Assembly (NCBI GenBank): GCA_005888335.1 | Contig: VAWY01000115.1 | Location: 1-47,184 of the forward strand | Source of the DNA: Actinomycetota bacterium | Lineage (GTDB): Bacteria; Actinomycetota; Thermoleophilia; Solirubrobacterales; Solirubrobacteraceae | Direction of reading: 5' to 3' | Length of the DNA stretch: 47,184 bases | Shown here: in pieces, positions 40,078 through 47,184 of the stretch | Layout of the letters: each line of letters opens with the position of its first letter | How positions within the stretch are numbered: the stretch's first letter is position 1 | Notes under the pieces: generated by a model | The model's input: only the letters and a program-made list of their open reading frames with translations | Told to the model about the DNA's origin: nothing | Databases searched by the model: none | Translations under genes and position numbers: made by a program

Positions 40078-40520
40078 GACCCTCTGCTGCGGGCGCGGCG
40101 CTCCTCGCCGGCCTGCTCGCTGCGGGCTGCGGAGGGGGCGGGCGGCTGTCCAAGCAGGACTACGCCAAGCAAGCCGACGCGATCTGCAGCAAGTACAACC
40201 GGAAGATCGAGGCGCTCGGCCGGCCGAAGTCGGCCGCCCTCGCCGAGATCGCCCGGTTCGCCGACCAGGCGCTCGCGCTCGAGCGCAAGGGCAACGCCGA
40301 GCTCGCGGGTCTGAAGCCGCCGAAGAGCGAGGAGAAGACGGCGCAGGAGTGGGTCGTCCAGAACGACGTCGTCGCGAAGGCCGTGGGCGACCTCCGCGAC
40401 GCCGCCAGGAAGAACGACCGGGTCGCGCTCGCCGCCGCACTCCAGCGCGGAAACAGCGCGAACAAGGTCGCGAACAAGCTAGCCCGTCAGCTCGGGCTGA
40501 GCGTCTGCCCTCGGGGCTGA
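40074..40520 (+). CDS. Putative lipoprotein
   Basis: 148 residues from GTG 40074. Signal sequence with lipobox LLAAGC, cysteine near residue 19. The mature part is helical and rich in lysine and alanine: LSKQDYAKQADAICSKYNRKIEALG, with ICSKYN and a C-terminal SVCPRG that may pair in a disulfide. This pattern (QADAIC near the start, a late cysteine) is common in actinobacterial secreted proteins of unknown role. It overlaps the selenoprotein gene by 4 nt, suggesting joint expression. Confidence 0.75.
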   Translation: MRPSAAGAALLAGLLAAGCGGGGRLSKQDYAKQADAICSKYNRKIEALGRPKSAALAEIARFADQALALERKGNAELAGLKPPKSEEKTAQEWVVQNDVVAKAVGDLRDAARKNDRVALAAALQRGNSANKVANKLARQLGLSVCPRG

Positions 40521-40521
40521 G

Positions 40522-40881
40522 CTACCGCTTCGCGTACCCGGCGAAGCCTCCGAAGTCGACGCTCACGCACGGCTCGTCACCGACCACCCAGGCGTCGTGC
40601 CCCGGCTCGATCGCGACGATGTCCCCGGGGCCGCACTCGCCCTCCGTGCCGTCGCTCATCCGGATACCCATCCGACCGGAGATGCAGTAGAAGAGGTGCG
40701 TCGCCTGGCAGCTGTCGGTTCCGGCGATCGGCTGCACGTCCTCCGACCAGCGCCAGCCAGGCTCGAACGTCCCGTAGAGGATCGTCTTCCCGTCGACGTT
40801 CACGACGTCCGCGTGCCCGTGTGCAGCAAACGGACGCGTCTCGTCGGGCGAGCTCACGTTCTTGATCTCTAGTCCTGCCAC
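40522..40881 (-). CDS. Cupin-domain protein
   Basis: 119 residues. Small cupin with GWRWSEDVQPIAG and CQATHLFYCISGRMGIRMSDG, read in outline, then CGPGDIVAIEPGHDAWVVGDEPCV. The usual histidines of the first cupin motif are partly replaced, but a His and Glu remain. The ATG at 40881 has GAGGAGG upstream. It converges with the lipoprotein gene one base away and is divergent from the zinc-ribbon membrane protein. Substrate unknown. Confidence 0.8.
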   Translation of the reverse strand: MAGLEIKNVSSPDETRPFAAHGHADVVNVDGKTILYGTFEPGWRWSEDVQPIAGTDSCQATHLFYCISGRMGIRMSDGTEGECGPGDIVAIEPGHDAWVVGDEPCVSVDFGGFAGYAKR

Positions 40882-40940
40882 ACCGAACCTCCTCGTAGCT
40901 GACGGGCGATGCTCTCACTCCCGCGAGGGATCGACAACAC

Positions 40941-40979
40941 ATAGCACGATCGCTATCCTCCACATAGCAAAGTTGCTAT
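40941..40979. promoter_or_regulatory. Two ATAGC-N6-GCTAT palindromes, 23 bp apart
   Basis: Site 1 at 40941-40956 is ATAGCACGATCGCTAT, site 2 at 40964-40979 is ATAGCAAAGTTGCTAT with 7-base arms. They share ATAGC and GCTAT ends and start 23 bp apart, so two dimers could bind near the same face. Site 2 ends 13 nt before the ATG at 40993 and only 2 nt from the GAAGGAGG ribosome site. The regulator is not identified. Confidence 0.7.
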
Positions 40980-40992
40980 CGAAGGAGGCACG

Positions 40993-41895
40993 ATGACTTC
41001 GACCCGCGTCGATCTCGAGGAGATCCAGACCACACGTACCGAGAAGTTCCTGGCCTGGGTCCTGGCCGCGTTTCTCCTGATCGGCGGCCTCTGGATCTAC
41101 CACCGCCTCGGACAGCAGCAGGACCGCTACGTCCCGGCAACCCCGACGGCGCAGGAGCGGGCGGCGCTCGACCGGCATCAGGCGGACCAGAACGAGGTGT
41201 TCAGGCTCCAGGGCACCGTGGCGCGCGACGAAGCCCAGCTCGTCCACGACCGCGAGGCGTACCGGACTGCGCTCGAGGCGAAGCAGCCTGCCGCGGGTCT
41301 TGCGCAGTCGTATCGACTTTCGGAGACGACGCTCGCATCCGACGAGCGCGCCCTCCAGCACACCCGCGAGACGGCGTCGGAATCGGCGCCGGCGGCCGCG
41401 CGGGCGGCGCGGGACCTCTCTGCCCGCACCGAGCACACGAACGAGCATGCCCGCCGGAACGCGTTCCTCGAGCGACTCCTCTACGTCCTGCTCTCGCTCG
41501 CGGGCGCCTTCGCGCTCCTGAACCGCCTGAGGCGGAGGCGCTCGCGGTACCTGCTCGTCGGGTTCGCCGCTGTCGGCACGGCGACGGCTCAGTCGCTTGC
41601 GATGGCTGGCGACTACACGACCGACTACGTCGACGTCGGGCGGAGCGGCCCGTACCTGCTCTCGATCGCCGGAATCGTGCTGACGCTGGTCGCGTTCGCC
41701 GGGCTCCAGCGCTACATGGCGAAGCGGGTGCCGGCACGGCGCGTTCGCAGGCACGAGTGCCCGTTCTGCGGATTCCCCGTCGGCGCGACCGACCACTGCG
41801 AGGGCTGCGGTCGGTCGGTCGTAGCGCCCTGCTCGCGTTGCAGCGGCCCACGGCGCGTCGGCACTCCGCACTGCGGGACCTGCGGAGCGGTCTAG
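40993..41895 (+). CDS. Membrane protein with coiled coil and C-terminal double zinc ribbon
   Basis: 300 residues. One transmembrane helix near residues 20-38 (AWVLAAFLLIGGLWIYHRLG), a charged, probably coiled-coil region of about 110 residues, three further helices between about 160 and 245, then a cysteine-rich tail: CPFC, CEGC, CSRC and CGTC, two zinc ribbons. A strong Shine-Dalgarno GAAGGAGG lies 5 nt before the ATG. Zinc-ribbon membrane proteins often sense or bind, but no function is recognised. Twin palindromes upstream suggest tight regulation. Confidence 0.7.
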   Translation: MTSTRVDLEEIQTTRTEKFLAWVLAAFLLIGGLWIYHRLGQQQDRYVPATPTAQERAALDRHQADQNEVFRLQGTVARDEAQLVHDREAYRTALEAKQPAAGLAQSYRLSETTLASDERALQHTRETASESAPAAARAARDLSARTEHTNEHARRNAFLERLLYVLLSLAGAFALLNRLRRRRSRYLLVGFAAVGTATAQSLAMAGDYTTDYVDVGRSGPYLLSIAGIVLTLVAFAGLQRYMAKRVPARRVRRHECPFCGFPVGATDHCEGCGRSVVAPCSRCSGPRRVGTPHCGTCGAV

Positions 41896-42669
41896 TTAGG
41901 AACCGCTGAAGCGCGGCAGGCGCTTCTCGAGGAACGCGGCCACGCCCTCGCGGAAGTCGTCCGTCTGCGTCGCGACCGACTGGAGCTGGGCCTCCCGCTC
42001 GAGCTGCTCCTCGAGCGTGGCCGTCTCGGCATGGTCGAGCAGCCGCTTCGTCATCCCGATCGCACGTGTCGGCAGGGCGGCGAGCTCCGCGGCCAGCTCG
42101 GCCGCGCGCTCGGGCAGCCGGTCCACCTCGACCACCTCCGAGACGAGCCCCCACGCATGCGCCTCGGCGGCGGTGAGCTTCCGGCCCATCGCGAGCCACT
42201 CGAATGCGCGGGCGTAGCCGAGCAGCCGACGCGTAAAGAACGTCCCGCCCGAGTCCGGCACGAGCCCGATCGAGACGAACGCCGGCACGAAGCTCGCCGA
42301 GTCCGCGGCCAGGCGTAGGTCACAGGCGAGCGCGAGCGAGAGCCCCGCGCCCGCGGCCGGGCCGTTGACCGCCGCCAGCACGGGCTTCTCGAGCGACCGA
42401 ACCGCGAGGATCGTCGGGTGGTAGCCGGCGCGGAGCCGGTCGCCGATGTCGCCCGGCGCCTCGCGGAACTCGGTCAGGTCCTGTCCGACGCAGAAGCCGC
42501 GGCCGGCGCCGGTGACTACGATCGCGCGTACCTCGTCGTCGCGAGCCGCCTCCTTCAGCGCCGCCTGCATTGCCCGGTGCATCGCGCCGTTGAAGGCGTT
42601 CAGCACGTCGGGGCGGTTCAGCGTGATCGTCTGGACGGCGCCGTCGCGCGAGCTCTCGACCTCAGACAC
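41896..42669 (-). CDS. Enoyl-CoA hydratase/isomerase family protein (PaaG-like)
   Basis: 257 residues. Crotonase-fold pattern: [71 protein letters not shown]. The FCVGQDL block and the SGG loop match PaaG-type isomerases of phenylacetate degradation, which fits the paa genes about 4 kb away, but other members look similar. The GTG at 42669 overlaps the sigma-factor end by 8 nt. Confidence 0.82.
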   Translation of the reverse strand: MSEVESSRDGAVQTITLNRPDVLNAFNGAMHRAMQAALKEAARDDEVRAIVVTGAGRGFCVGQDLTEFREAPGDIGDRLRAGYHPTILAVRSLEKPVLAAVNGPAAGAGLSLALACDLRLAADSASFVPAFVSIGLVPDSGGTFFTRRLLGYARAFEWLAMGRKLTAAEAHAWGLVSEVVEVDRLPERAAELAAELAALPTRAIGMTKRLLDHAETATLEEQLEREAQLQSVATQTDDFREGVAAFLEKRLPRFSGS

Positions 42670-43858
42670 GCGGCGAGTGTGCCACCTCCGCGAGCCTCCG
42701 TTCGAGGAACCGGCGCTCGAGCGGCTCGTCCGCGAGCAGGAGCGCCTCCCGATAGGACGCCGCAGCCTCGTCCAGCCGGCCGAGGCGCCGGAGCAGATCC
42801 GCTCGCGCCGAATGGAAGAGGTGATAGCCCTCGAGCCCCTCGATCCGCTCGACCAGCTCGAGGCCGCGCTCCGGCCCGTCGGCGAACGCAACCGCCACCG
42901 CGCGGTTCAGCTCGACGACAGGCGAAGGCTGGCGCGCCGCGAGGACGCCGTAGAGACACGCGATCTCGCGCCAGTCGGTCTCCGGCTCGGCGTGCAGCGC
43001 GGCGATCGCCGCCTGCACCTGGTACGGGCCGGCGTGCCGCTGCGCGAGCGCGCGGTCGAGCACCCGCCGGCCCTCGTCGATCTTCGCGGCGTCCCAGAGC
43101 GAACGATCCTGCTCTTCGAGCAGCACGAGCTCGGTGCCGGCCCGAGCATCGCGGCGCGAGTCCTGGAGCAGCATCAGCGCGAGCAGCCCAAGTGCCTCGG
43201 CCTCGTCGGGCATGAGCCGGGCGAGCAGCCGTCCGAGCCGGATCGCCTCGTCGCAGAGCTCTCCGCGCACGGGCGGCCCGTAACCCTCGTTGAAGATCAG
43301 GTAGAGGACGGCGAGGACGGCCCGCACCCGGTCCGGGAGCACGGAGTCGGGCGGCACTCGGAACGGGATCCCCGCCGCCCGGATCTTCCGCTTCGCGCGG
43401 ACGAGCCGCTGGGCCATCGTCGCCTCGGGGACGAGGAAGGCGCGGGCGATCTCGGCCGTCTCGAGGCCGCCCAGCATCCGGAGCGTGAGCGCAACCTGGG
43501 CCTCGACCGAGAGCGCCGGGTGGCAGCACGCGAAGATCAGCGCGAGCCGCTCGTCCGGGATCGTCCAGTCGTCCACGTCCTCCTCCTCGCCGGGAACCTC
43601 GTGCAGACGCGCGAGGAGCTCGGTCTTGCGCGCGAGCACCCGGTCGCGCCGGATCCGGTCGATCGCACGGTTCCGCGCCGTCGCCACGAGCCACGCCGCC
43701 GTGTTGCGCGGCACCCCGTCGCGGGGCCACCGCTCGAGCGCCGTCGCCACGGCGTCCTGGAGGGCGTCCTCGGCGAGCTCGAGATCGCCGAGGACCGCCA
43801 CCAGCGTGGCGAGGACGCGGCCACGTTCCTCGCGGAAGACGCGCGCGAGCTCGTCTAT
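42662..43858 (-). CDS. ECF42-type RNA polymerase sigma factor, apparent ATA start
   Basis: 398 residues if started at ATA 43858. Region 2 reads [45 protein letters not shown], in outline, and region 4 has [37 protein letters not shown] long C-terminal TPR-like extension, typical of ECF42, follows. The first canonical start, GTG 43801, would drop [18 protein letters not shown], which belongs to the sigma fold. No ATG, GTG or TTG lies in frame between the upstream stop and 43801, but an ATA at 43858 overlaps the TAG of the DGPF gene and has GGAGG 6 nt before it. It is coupled to the DGPF partner as in other ECF42 loci. Confidence 0.85.
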   Translation of the reverse strand: MDELARVFREERGRVLATLVAVLGDLELAEDALQDAVATALERWPRDGVPRNTAAWLVATARNRAIDRIRRDRVLARKTELLARLHEVPGEEEDVDDWTIPDERLALIFACCHPALSVEAQVALTLRMLGGLETAEIARAFLVPEATMAQRLVRAKRKIRAAGIPFRVPPDSVLPDRVRAVLAVLYLIFNEGYGPPVRGELCDEAIRLGRLLARLMPDEAEALGLLALMLLQDSRRDARAGTELVLLEEQDRSLWDAAKIDEGRRVLDRALAQRHAGPYQVQAAIAALHAEPETDWREIACLYGVLAARQPSPVVELNRAVAVAFADGPERGLELVERIEGLEGYHLFHSARADLLRRLGRLDEAAASYREALLLADEPLERRFLERRLAEVAHSPRV

Positions 43859-44217
43859 TCGCCGCCTCCAGACGTGTCCATGACGGGCCTGACCTCGATC
43901 GAGCCGACCTTCGCGGACGGGATCCTCGCCGCCCAGTCGAGCGCGTCATCGAGCGAGTCGACCTCGATCAGGTAGTAGCCGCCGAGCTGCTCCTTCGTCT
44001 CGGCGAACGGGCCGTCCGTGACGAGCCGGTCGCCGTTCCGGTCGCGGACCGTCGTCGCGGTCGACGTCGGTTGGAGCGCGTCGCCGGCTACGAACACGCC
44101 CTTCTGCCGCATGTCCTCGGTGTACGCACCGTACGCCTGGAAGATCTGGCCGCGCTGCGCCTCGTCCATCCCAGCCCAGGCCTGCTCGTCGTCGTAGATC
44201 AGGAGCATGTACTGCAT
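43855..44217 (-). CDS. YCII/DGPF-domain protein, partner of the ECF42 factor
   Basis: 120 residues. [21 protein letters not shown] at the start and [29 protein letters not shown] carry the DGPF signature. DGPF proteins stand next to ECF42 sigma factors in many actinobacteria and are thought to modulate them, though no anti-sigma activity is proven. The ATG at 44217 has AAGGAGG upstream. The stop overlaps the sigma start region. Confidence 0.9.
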   Translation of the reverse strand: MQYMLLIYDDEQAWAGMDEAQRGQIFQAYGAYTEDMRQKGVFVAGDALQPTSTATTVRDRNGDRLVTDGPFAETKEQLGGYYLIEVDSLDDALDWAARIPSAKVGSIEVRPVMDTSGGGE

Positions 44218-44296
44218 CGTCGTCCTCCTTCTCGTCGGGTTCAGCATGACGACGAACGGGCTCCGCGCAAATCGACACAGGCGCGAACGTGCGAGC

Positions 44297-44302
44297 TACC
44301 TT
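44297..44302 (+). promoter_or_regulatory. -10-like box (TACCTT) before the HtrA-like gene
   Basis: TACCTT, 7 nt, then ATG 44310. A TCGACA lies 19 nt further upstream as a weak -35. It favours ATG 44310 over the GTG at 44289. Confidence 0.45.
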
Positions 44303-44309
44303 GGCCGGG

Positions 44310-45296
44310 ATGGGACTCACGCACGTCGATGCGCCCCTCGGGCCTGGCGAGCCGGACGAAGATCCGCTGGACGCGTACTCGCGCGCGGTCATCCAGGTCG
44401 CCGAGCGGCTCGCGCCGTCGGTCGCGAACCTGCGCGTGTCGCGGCGCGTCCGCGGGGGCAGGCGGCTCGACGGCGGCGGCAGCGCCGTCGTGATCACGCC
44501 GGACGGGTTCATGCTGACCTCGGCGCACGTCGTCGCGCAGACGGACGGACGCGGGCGCGCCTCCTTCGTGGACGGCCGCGAGGTCGACTTCTCCGTCGTC
44601 GGCGCCGACGCGCTGAGCGACCTCGCCGTGCTCCGGACCGAGACGCGCGAACTCGTCCCGGCCGAGCTCGGGCACGCCGAGCGGCTGCGGGTCGGCCAGC
44701 TCGTCGTCGCGATCGGCAATCCCAACGGCTTCGCGGGCTCGGTGACCGCGGGCGTCGTCTCGGCGCTCGGTCGCTCCCTCCCGACGCGCTCGGGTGCGAA
44801 CGTCCGCATCGTCGACAACGTCATCCAGACCGACGCGGCGCTGAACCCGGGGAACTCCGGTGGCGCGCTCGCGGACGGGCTCGGCCGCGTGGTTGGCATC
44901 AACACGGCCGTGGCCGGTGTCGGGCTCGGCCTAGCGGTGCCGATCAACGTGGCCACGCGCAAGATCGTCGCCGCGCTGATGAGCGAGGGCCGGTTCCGCC
45001 GGGCCTACCTCGGCCTGGCCCTCGGCTCGCGGCCGCTGCCGCCGCGGATCGCGTCGCGCCTCGGTCGCCACGACTGCGTCGAGGTGGTGAGCGTCGTCGA
45101 AGCCTCGCCCGCGGCCGCCGCCGGCCTGCGGACGGAGGACCTGATCGTCGCGGTCGACGGTCAGCCGATCGAGAGCGTCGACGAGCTCCAGCGGCAGATG
45201 GTCGGAGAGCTGATCGGAGCCGACGTGCGACTGACGATCGAGCGCGAAGGCCGCGAGCTGGAGGTAACGCTCGTCCCGGACGAGCTCGACGGCTAG
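44310..45296 (+). CDS. HtrA/DegP-like serine protease with PDZ domain, no signal peptide
   Basis: 328 residues. Trypsin-like triad visible: H in MLTSAHVV, D in ALSDLAVLR, S in NPGNSGGALADG. A C-terminal PDZ domain starts near residue 235: VVSVVEASPAAAAGLRTEDLIVAVDGQPIESVDEL, in outline. Neither a signal peptide nor a transmembrane helix is seen at the chosen start, so it may act in the cytoplasm, which is unusual for the family. The upstream 90 nt is the divergent region with the DGPF gene. Confidence 0.9.
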   Translation: MGLTHVDAPLGPGEPDEDPLDAYSRAVIQVAERLAPSVANLRVSRRVRGGRRLDGGGSAVVITPDGFMLTSAHVVAQTDGRGRASFVDGREVDFSVVGADALSDLAVLRTETRELVPAELGHAERLRVGQLVVAIGNPNGFAGSVTAGVVSALGRSLPTRSGANVRIVDNVIQTDAALNPGNSGGALADGLGRVVGINTAVAGVGLGLAVPINVATRKIVAALMSEGRFRRAYLGLALGSRPLPPRIASRLGRHDCVEVVSVVEASPAAAAGLRTEDLIVAVDGQPIESVDELQRQMVGELIGADVRLTIEREGRELEVTLVPDELDG

Positions 45297-45324
45297 CGCG
45301 CAGCGTCTCACTGGCCGGCAGGCG

Positions 45325-45352
45325 CAAGGGGGCGCGAGGCAGGCGCCCCTTG
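45325..45352 (+). terminator. Hairpin after the HtrA-like gene
   Basis: CAAGGGGGCGC and GCGCCCCTTG with one bulged G around GAGGCAG, some 28 nt after the stop. Probably a transcription terminator, without a T-run. Confidence 0.5.
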
Positions 45353-45900
45353 ACTCATCCCATAGGCTTGTGCGTGCGAAAGCCAGACCTATGGTCTGTG
45401 CATCGGCGAGCGACGTCGGCTAGCGCTTCTTGCCGGCGTCGCTTTCGCTTCTTACGCCAGGTTCCGTCCTTGTTCCGGTCTCGAGGCTGTTTGCCTCCGC
45501 CGGGCGACGGCACGTACGGCCCTGCTTGGGGCCCACGCGACGATCTGCCATTCCATCATCTGGTAGCCAGGCGAGAGCGGTGATTGACCCGCTTTTGGCG
45601 TCCTTTGCAGGGACTTGATGCACTCGCCAGGAGGGGGCTACGTACCGGCACCGACAAACTGCTGTTACTCCTCACTGCCCGCGATAGAGCAAAAGACCGC
45701 ATAAGTCTTCTATCGAAACGAACTTGGTTAGGACATTTATCTACTTAACCTTTTTCGACGTATTTGCGAGCCGATCGCGAAAGCGCCAGAGATGACTCAA
45801 TTCGCCGAGATCTGCGTTTCTTGGAATACCAAGTCGCAGAAAAGCCCTCTTGGGGGATGCGGTCCGCGCAGCACGAGTCGACAGCCCTCGTTCGAGGAAC
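45353..45900. other. Low-GC intergenic island with a possible gene remnant on the minus strand
   Basis: About 550 nt without a clear gene. The stretch 45640-45840 is about 48 percent GC, far below the rest of the window. On the minus strand, one frame in 45420-45560 reads SPGGGKQPRDRNKDGTWRKKR and then, after removing one base near 45440, SDAGKKR with a stop. That looks like the end of a small basic protein, frame-shifted and of unknown family. No tRNA, integrase or repeat is visible. Rest shows nothing I recognise. Confidence 0.35.
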
Positions 45901-46659
45901 CTAGCGCCCTCCAAACTCGGGCTTGCGCTTCTCAGTGAAGGCCTCGAGGCCCTCCTTCGCGTCCGCCGAGGCGAACGCGAGGTAGAGGGCGCGACGCTCG
46001 TACTCGAGGCCCAGCGAGAGCGGCGCCTCGTACGCTCGGTCGACCGCTTCCTTCGCGAGCCGCGTGGCGACCGGGCCCTTCGACGCGATCTCGCGGGCGA
46101 CCCGTTTCGCCTCCTCGAGCCAGGCTTCGCGCGCGACGACCCGGGCCACGAGGCCGGCGGCGAGCGCCTCTCGCGCGCTCAAGAACCGGCCGCTCAGGAT
46201 CACGTCCATCGCGAGCGCCTTCCCGACCGCGCGGGTTAGGCGTTGCGTCCCGCCCGCGCCGGGGATGATCCCGAGGCCCGTCTCGGGCTGGCCGAACTGC
46301 GCCGTCTCCGAGGCGACGATCAGGTCGCACGACATCGCGAGCTCGCAGCCCCCGCCGAGGCAGAAGCCGGACACCGCGGCGACGAGCGGCGTCCAGAGCG
46401 CGCGGATCGCGTCCCAGCGTTCGACGCGGCGTGCGAAATAGAGCTCGATGGCGGAGGCTTGAGCCAGCTCGCCGATGTCGGCGCCCGCCGCGAACGCGCG
46501 CTCCGACCCGCCGAGCACGATGCAACGCACGGCGTCGTCCCGGTCCAGCTCCTGCAGCGCGGTCACGAGCTCGTCCATCAGCTCGTCGGAGAGCGCGTTC
46601 AGCTGCTTCGGACGGTTCAGCAGGACGACTGCGATCGAGTCGTCCCGCTCGACGATCAC
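45901..46659 (-). CDS. Enoyl-CoA hydratase
   Basis: 252 residues. Classical crotonase pattern: VVLLNRPKQLNALSDELMDEL, SERAFAAGADIGEL (first oxyanion-hole block), CLGGGCELAMSCDLIVAS and GLGIIPGAGGTQRLTR with the catalytic Glu context. Both catalytic glutamates appear present (GCELAM, QPETGLG), so hydratase activity is likely. The GTG start at 46659 overlaps the upstream gene by 4 nt (GTGA). Confidence 0.88.
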   Translation of the reverse strand: MIVERDDSIAVVLLNRPKQLNALSDELMDELVTALQELDRDDAVRCIVLGGSERAFAAGADIGELAQASAIELYFARRVERWDAIRALWTPLVAAVSGFCLGGGCELAMSCDLIVASETAQFGQPETGLGIIPGAGGTQRLTRAVGKALAMDVILSGRFLSAREALAAGLVARVVAREAWLEEAKRVAREIASKGPVATRLAKEAVDRAYEAPLSLGLEYERRALYLAFASADAKEGLEAFTEKRKPEFGGR

Positions 46660-47184
46660 CTGCGGTTCAGGAATGCCTCCACCGCCTCCTTCGCCTCGTC
46701 GCCGAGCATCGAGAGCGCGAGCCAGTCGCGCGCGTGGCCGATCGTGTCGTGCCACGAGAGGTCGCGCCACCAGTTCAGCTGCTGCTTCGTGTAGCGGATC
46801 GTCTGCGGGAGCTTCGCGGCCAGCCGCTCGACGTAGTAGTCGACTGCCGAGTCGAGCTCCGCCGCCGGCACGGCCCGGTTCACGAGGCCCCACTCCTCAG
46901 CCTGCCGCGCCGGGATCTCGTCGCAGAGCAGCAGGATCTCGCGCGCGCGCCGGTCGCCGACGAGGATCGGGAGCCACTGGGTCGCGCCGCCGGCCGGGAC
47001 GGACCCGTGCTCCGGACCGACGTGGCGGATGTACGCGTCGTCGACCATGACTGCCAGGTCGCACGCCATCTGCAGCTCGTTCCCCCCGCCGACCGCGATC
47101 CCGTTCACGCGCGCGACCGTCGGCTTGCCGATCTCGCGCAGCCGGTCGTGCATGTCCTTGAAGGCGCCGAACCACTTCCAGTAC
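46656..47184 (-). CDS. Enoyl-CoA hydratase/isomerase family protein, 5' end outside window
   Basis: 176 residues visible; the N-terminus is cut. GKPTVARVNGIAVGGGNELQMACDLAVM and HVGPEHGSVPAGGATQWLPILVGDRRAREILL, in outline, match crotonase-fold proteins of the branch close to 6-oxocyclohex-1-ene-1-carbonyl-CoA hydrolase (BamA/Oah), which has a similar GPKHGSxxxGGATDFLP block. RYTKQQLNWWRDLSWHDTIGHARDWLAL follows. Coupled to the next hydratase by GTGA, so the two likely act in one ring or acyl-CoA pathway. Confidence 0.8.
   Translation of the reverse strand, partial: YWKWFGAFKDMHDRLREIGKPTVARVNGIAVGGGNELQMACDLAVMVDDAYIRHVGPEHGSVPAGGATQWLPILVGDRRAREILLLCDEIPARQAEEWGLVNRAVPAAELDSAVDYYVERLAAKLPQTIRYTKQQLNWWRDLSWHDTIGHARDWLALSMLGDEAKEAVEAFLNRR

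Noticed and set aside
43801..43803. GTG as the start of the ECF42 sigma factor
   Set aside because: It would remove conserved N-terminal helix residues and has no ribosome site, whereas the ATA at 43858 has one at good distance.
45430..45618. 62-codon plus-strand reading frame
   Set aside because: No start signal or family match, and it lies opposite the gene remnant in the low-GC island.
45600..45860. tRNA or other structured RNA in the low-GC island
   Set aside because: No cloverleaf, CCA end or recognisable RNA family pattern could be found by eye.

Overview
This window is a GC-rich (about 70 percent) bacterial chromosome segment. The futalosine menaquinone genes, the Bacillus-like QcrABC complex, the zinc-type HemB, a paa operon under a Thermus-like operator, and several -10 boxes placed directly in front of start codons all point to a deep-branching actinobacterium. 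Thermoleophilia or Gaiellales is my best guess, by inference only. No rRNA, tRNA, CRISPR array or complete insertion sequence was seen.

Region 1 (1-8.5 kb, minus strand) is a respiratory quinone block: mqnA (cut by the window edge), mqnE, a polyprenyl diphosphate synthase, ubiE/menG and ubiX. They run next to qcrC, qcrB and qcrA, the complex that oxidises menaquinol, and a ubiD-family decarboxylase lies upstream. Region 2 (8.5-12 kb) holds a secreted protein and a heme operon (hemB, hemL) that ends in a degenerate prenyl-synthase-like protein and a 52-residue membrane protein. Region 3 (12-25 kb) carries a broken glycoside-hydrolase-like gene, an ABC-2 exporter with an AI-2E-type permease, a degenerate LytM protein next to ymdB (which appears to start at CTG), membrane glycosyltransferases with GtrA, pcm, and a broken alkaline-phosphatase-superfamily gene. 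Region 4 (25-31 kb) is a 2-oxo acid dehydrogenase operon (E1 alpha, E1 beta, HIRAN protein, acetamidase, E2) in which the last two genes are disrupted. After a PIG-V-like gene comes a tandem repeat carrying a 17-bp palindrome. Region 5 (31-39 kb) has a lipid kinase, a broken sialidase-like gene, and a phenylacetyl-CoA epoxidase cluster (paaA, paaB, paaC, Nudix, paaD) divergent from a TetR regulator across an exact PaaR-type operator. Region 6 (39-47 kb) has a SnoaL protein, a probable SelW-like selenoprotein with UGA at the CxxU position, a lipoprotein, a cupin, a zinc-ribbon membrane protein under twin palindromes, an ECF42 sigma factor with its DGPF partner, an HtrA-like protease, a lower-GC island and three enoyl-CoA hydratase family genes.

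The strongest unusual signals are: the in-frame UGA in an Rdx gene, followed by a SECIS-like hairpin and a 4-nt overlap with the next gene; non-canonical starts (CTG for ymdB, ATA for the ECF42 factor); a recurring -10 box placed 7-8 nt before start codons, implying leaderless transcription; and five otherwise well-conserved genes that all change to the +1 frame, most with residues missing at the break. The breaks could be assembly deletions or real decay, and reads are needed to decide.
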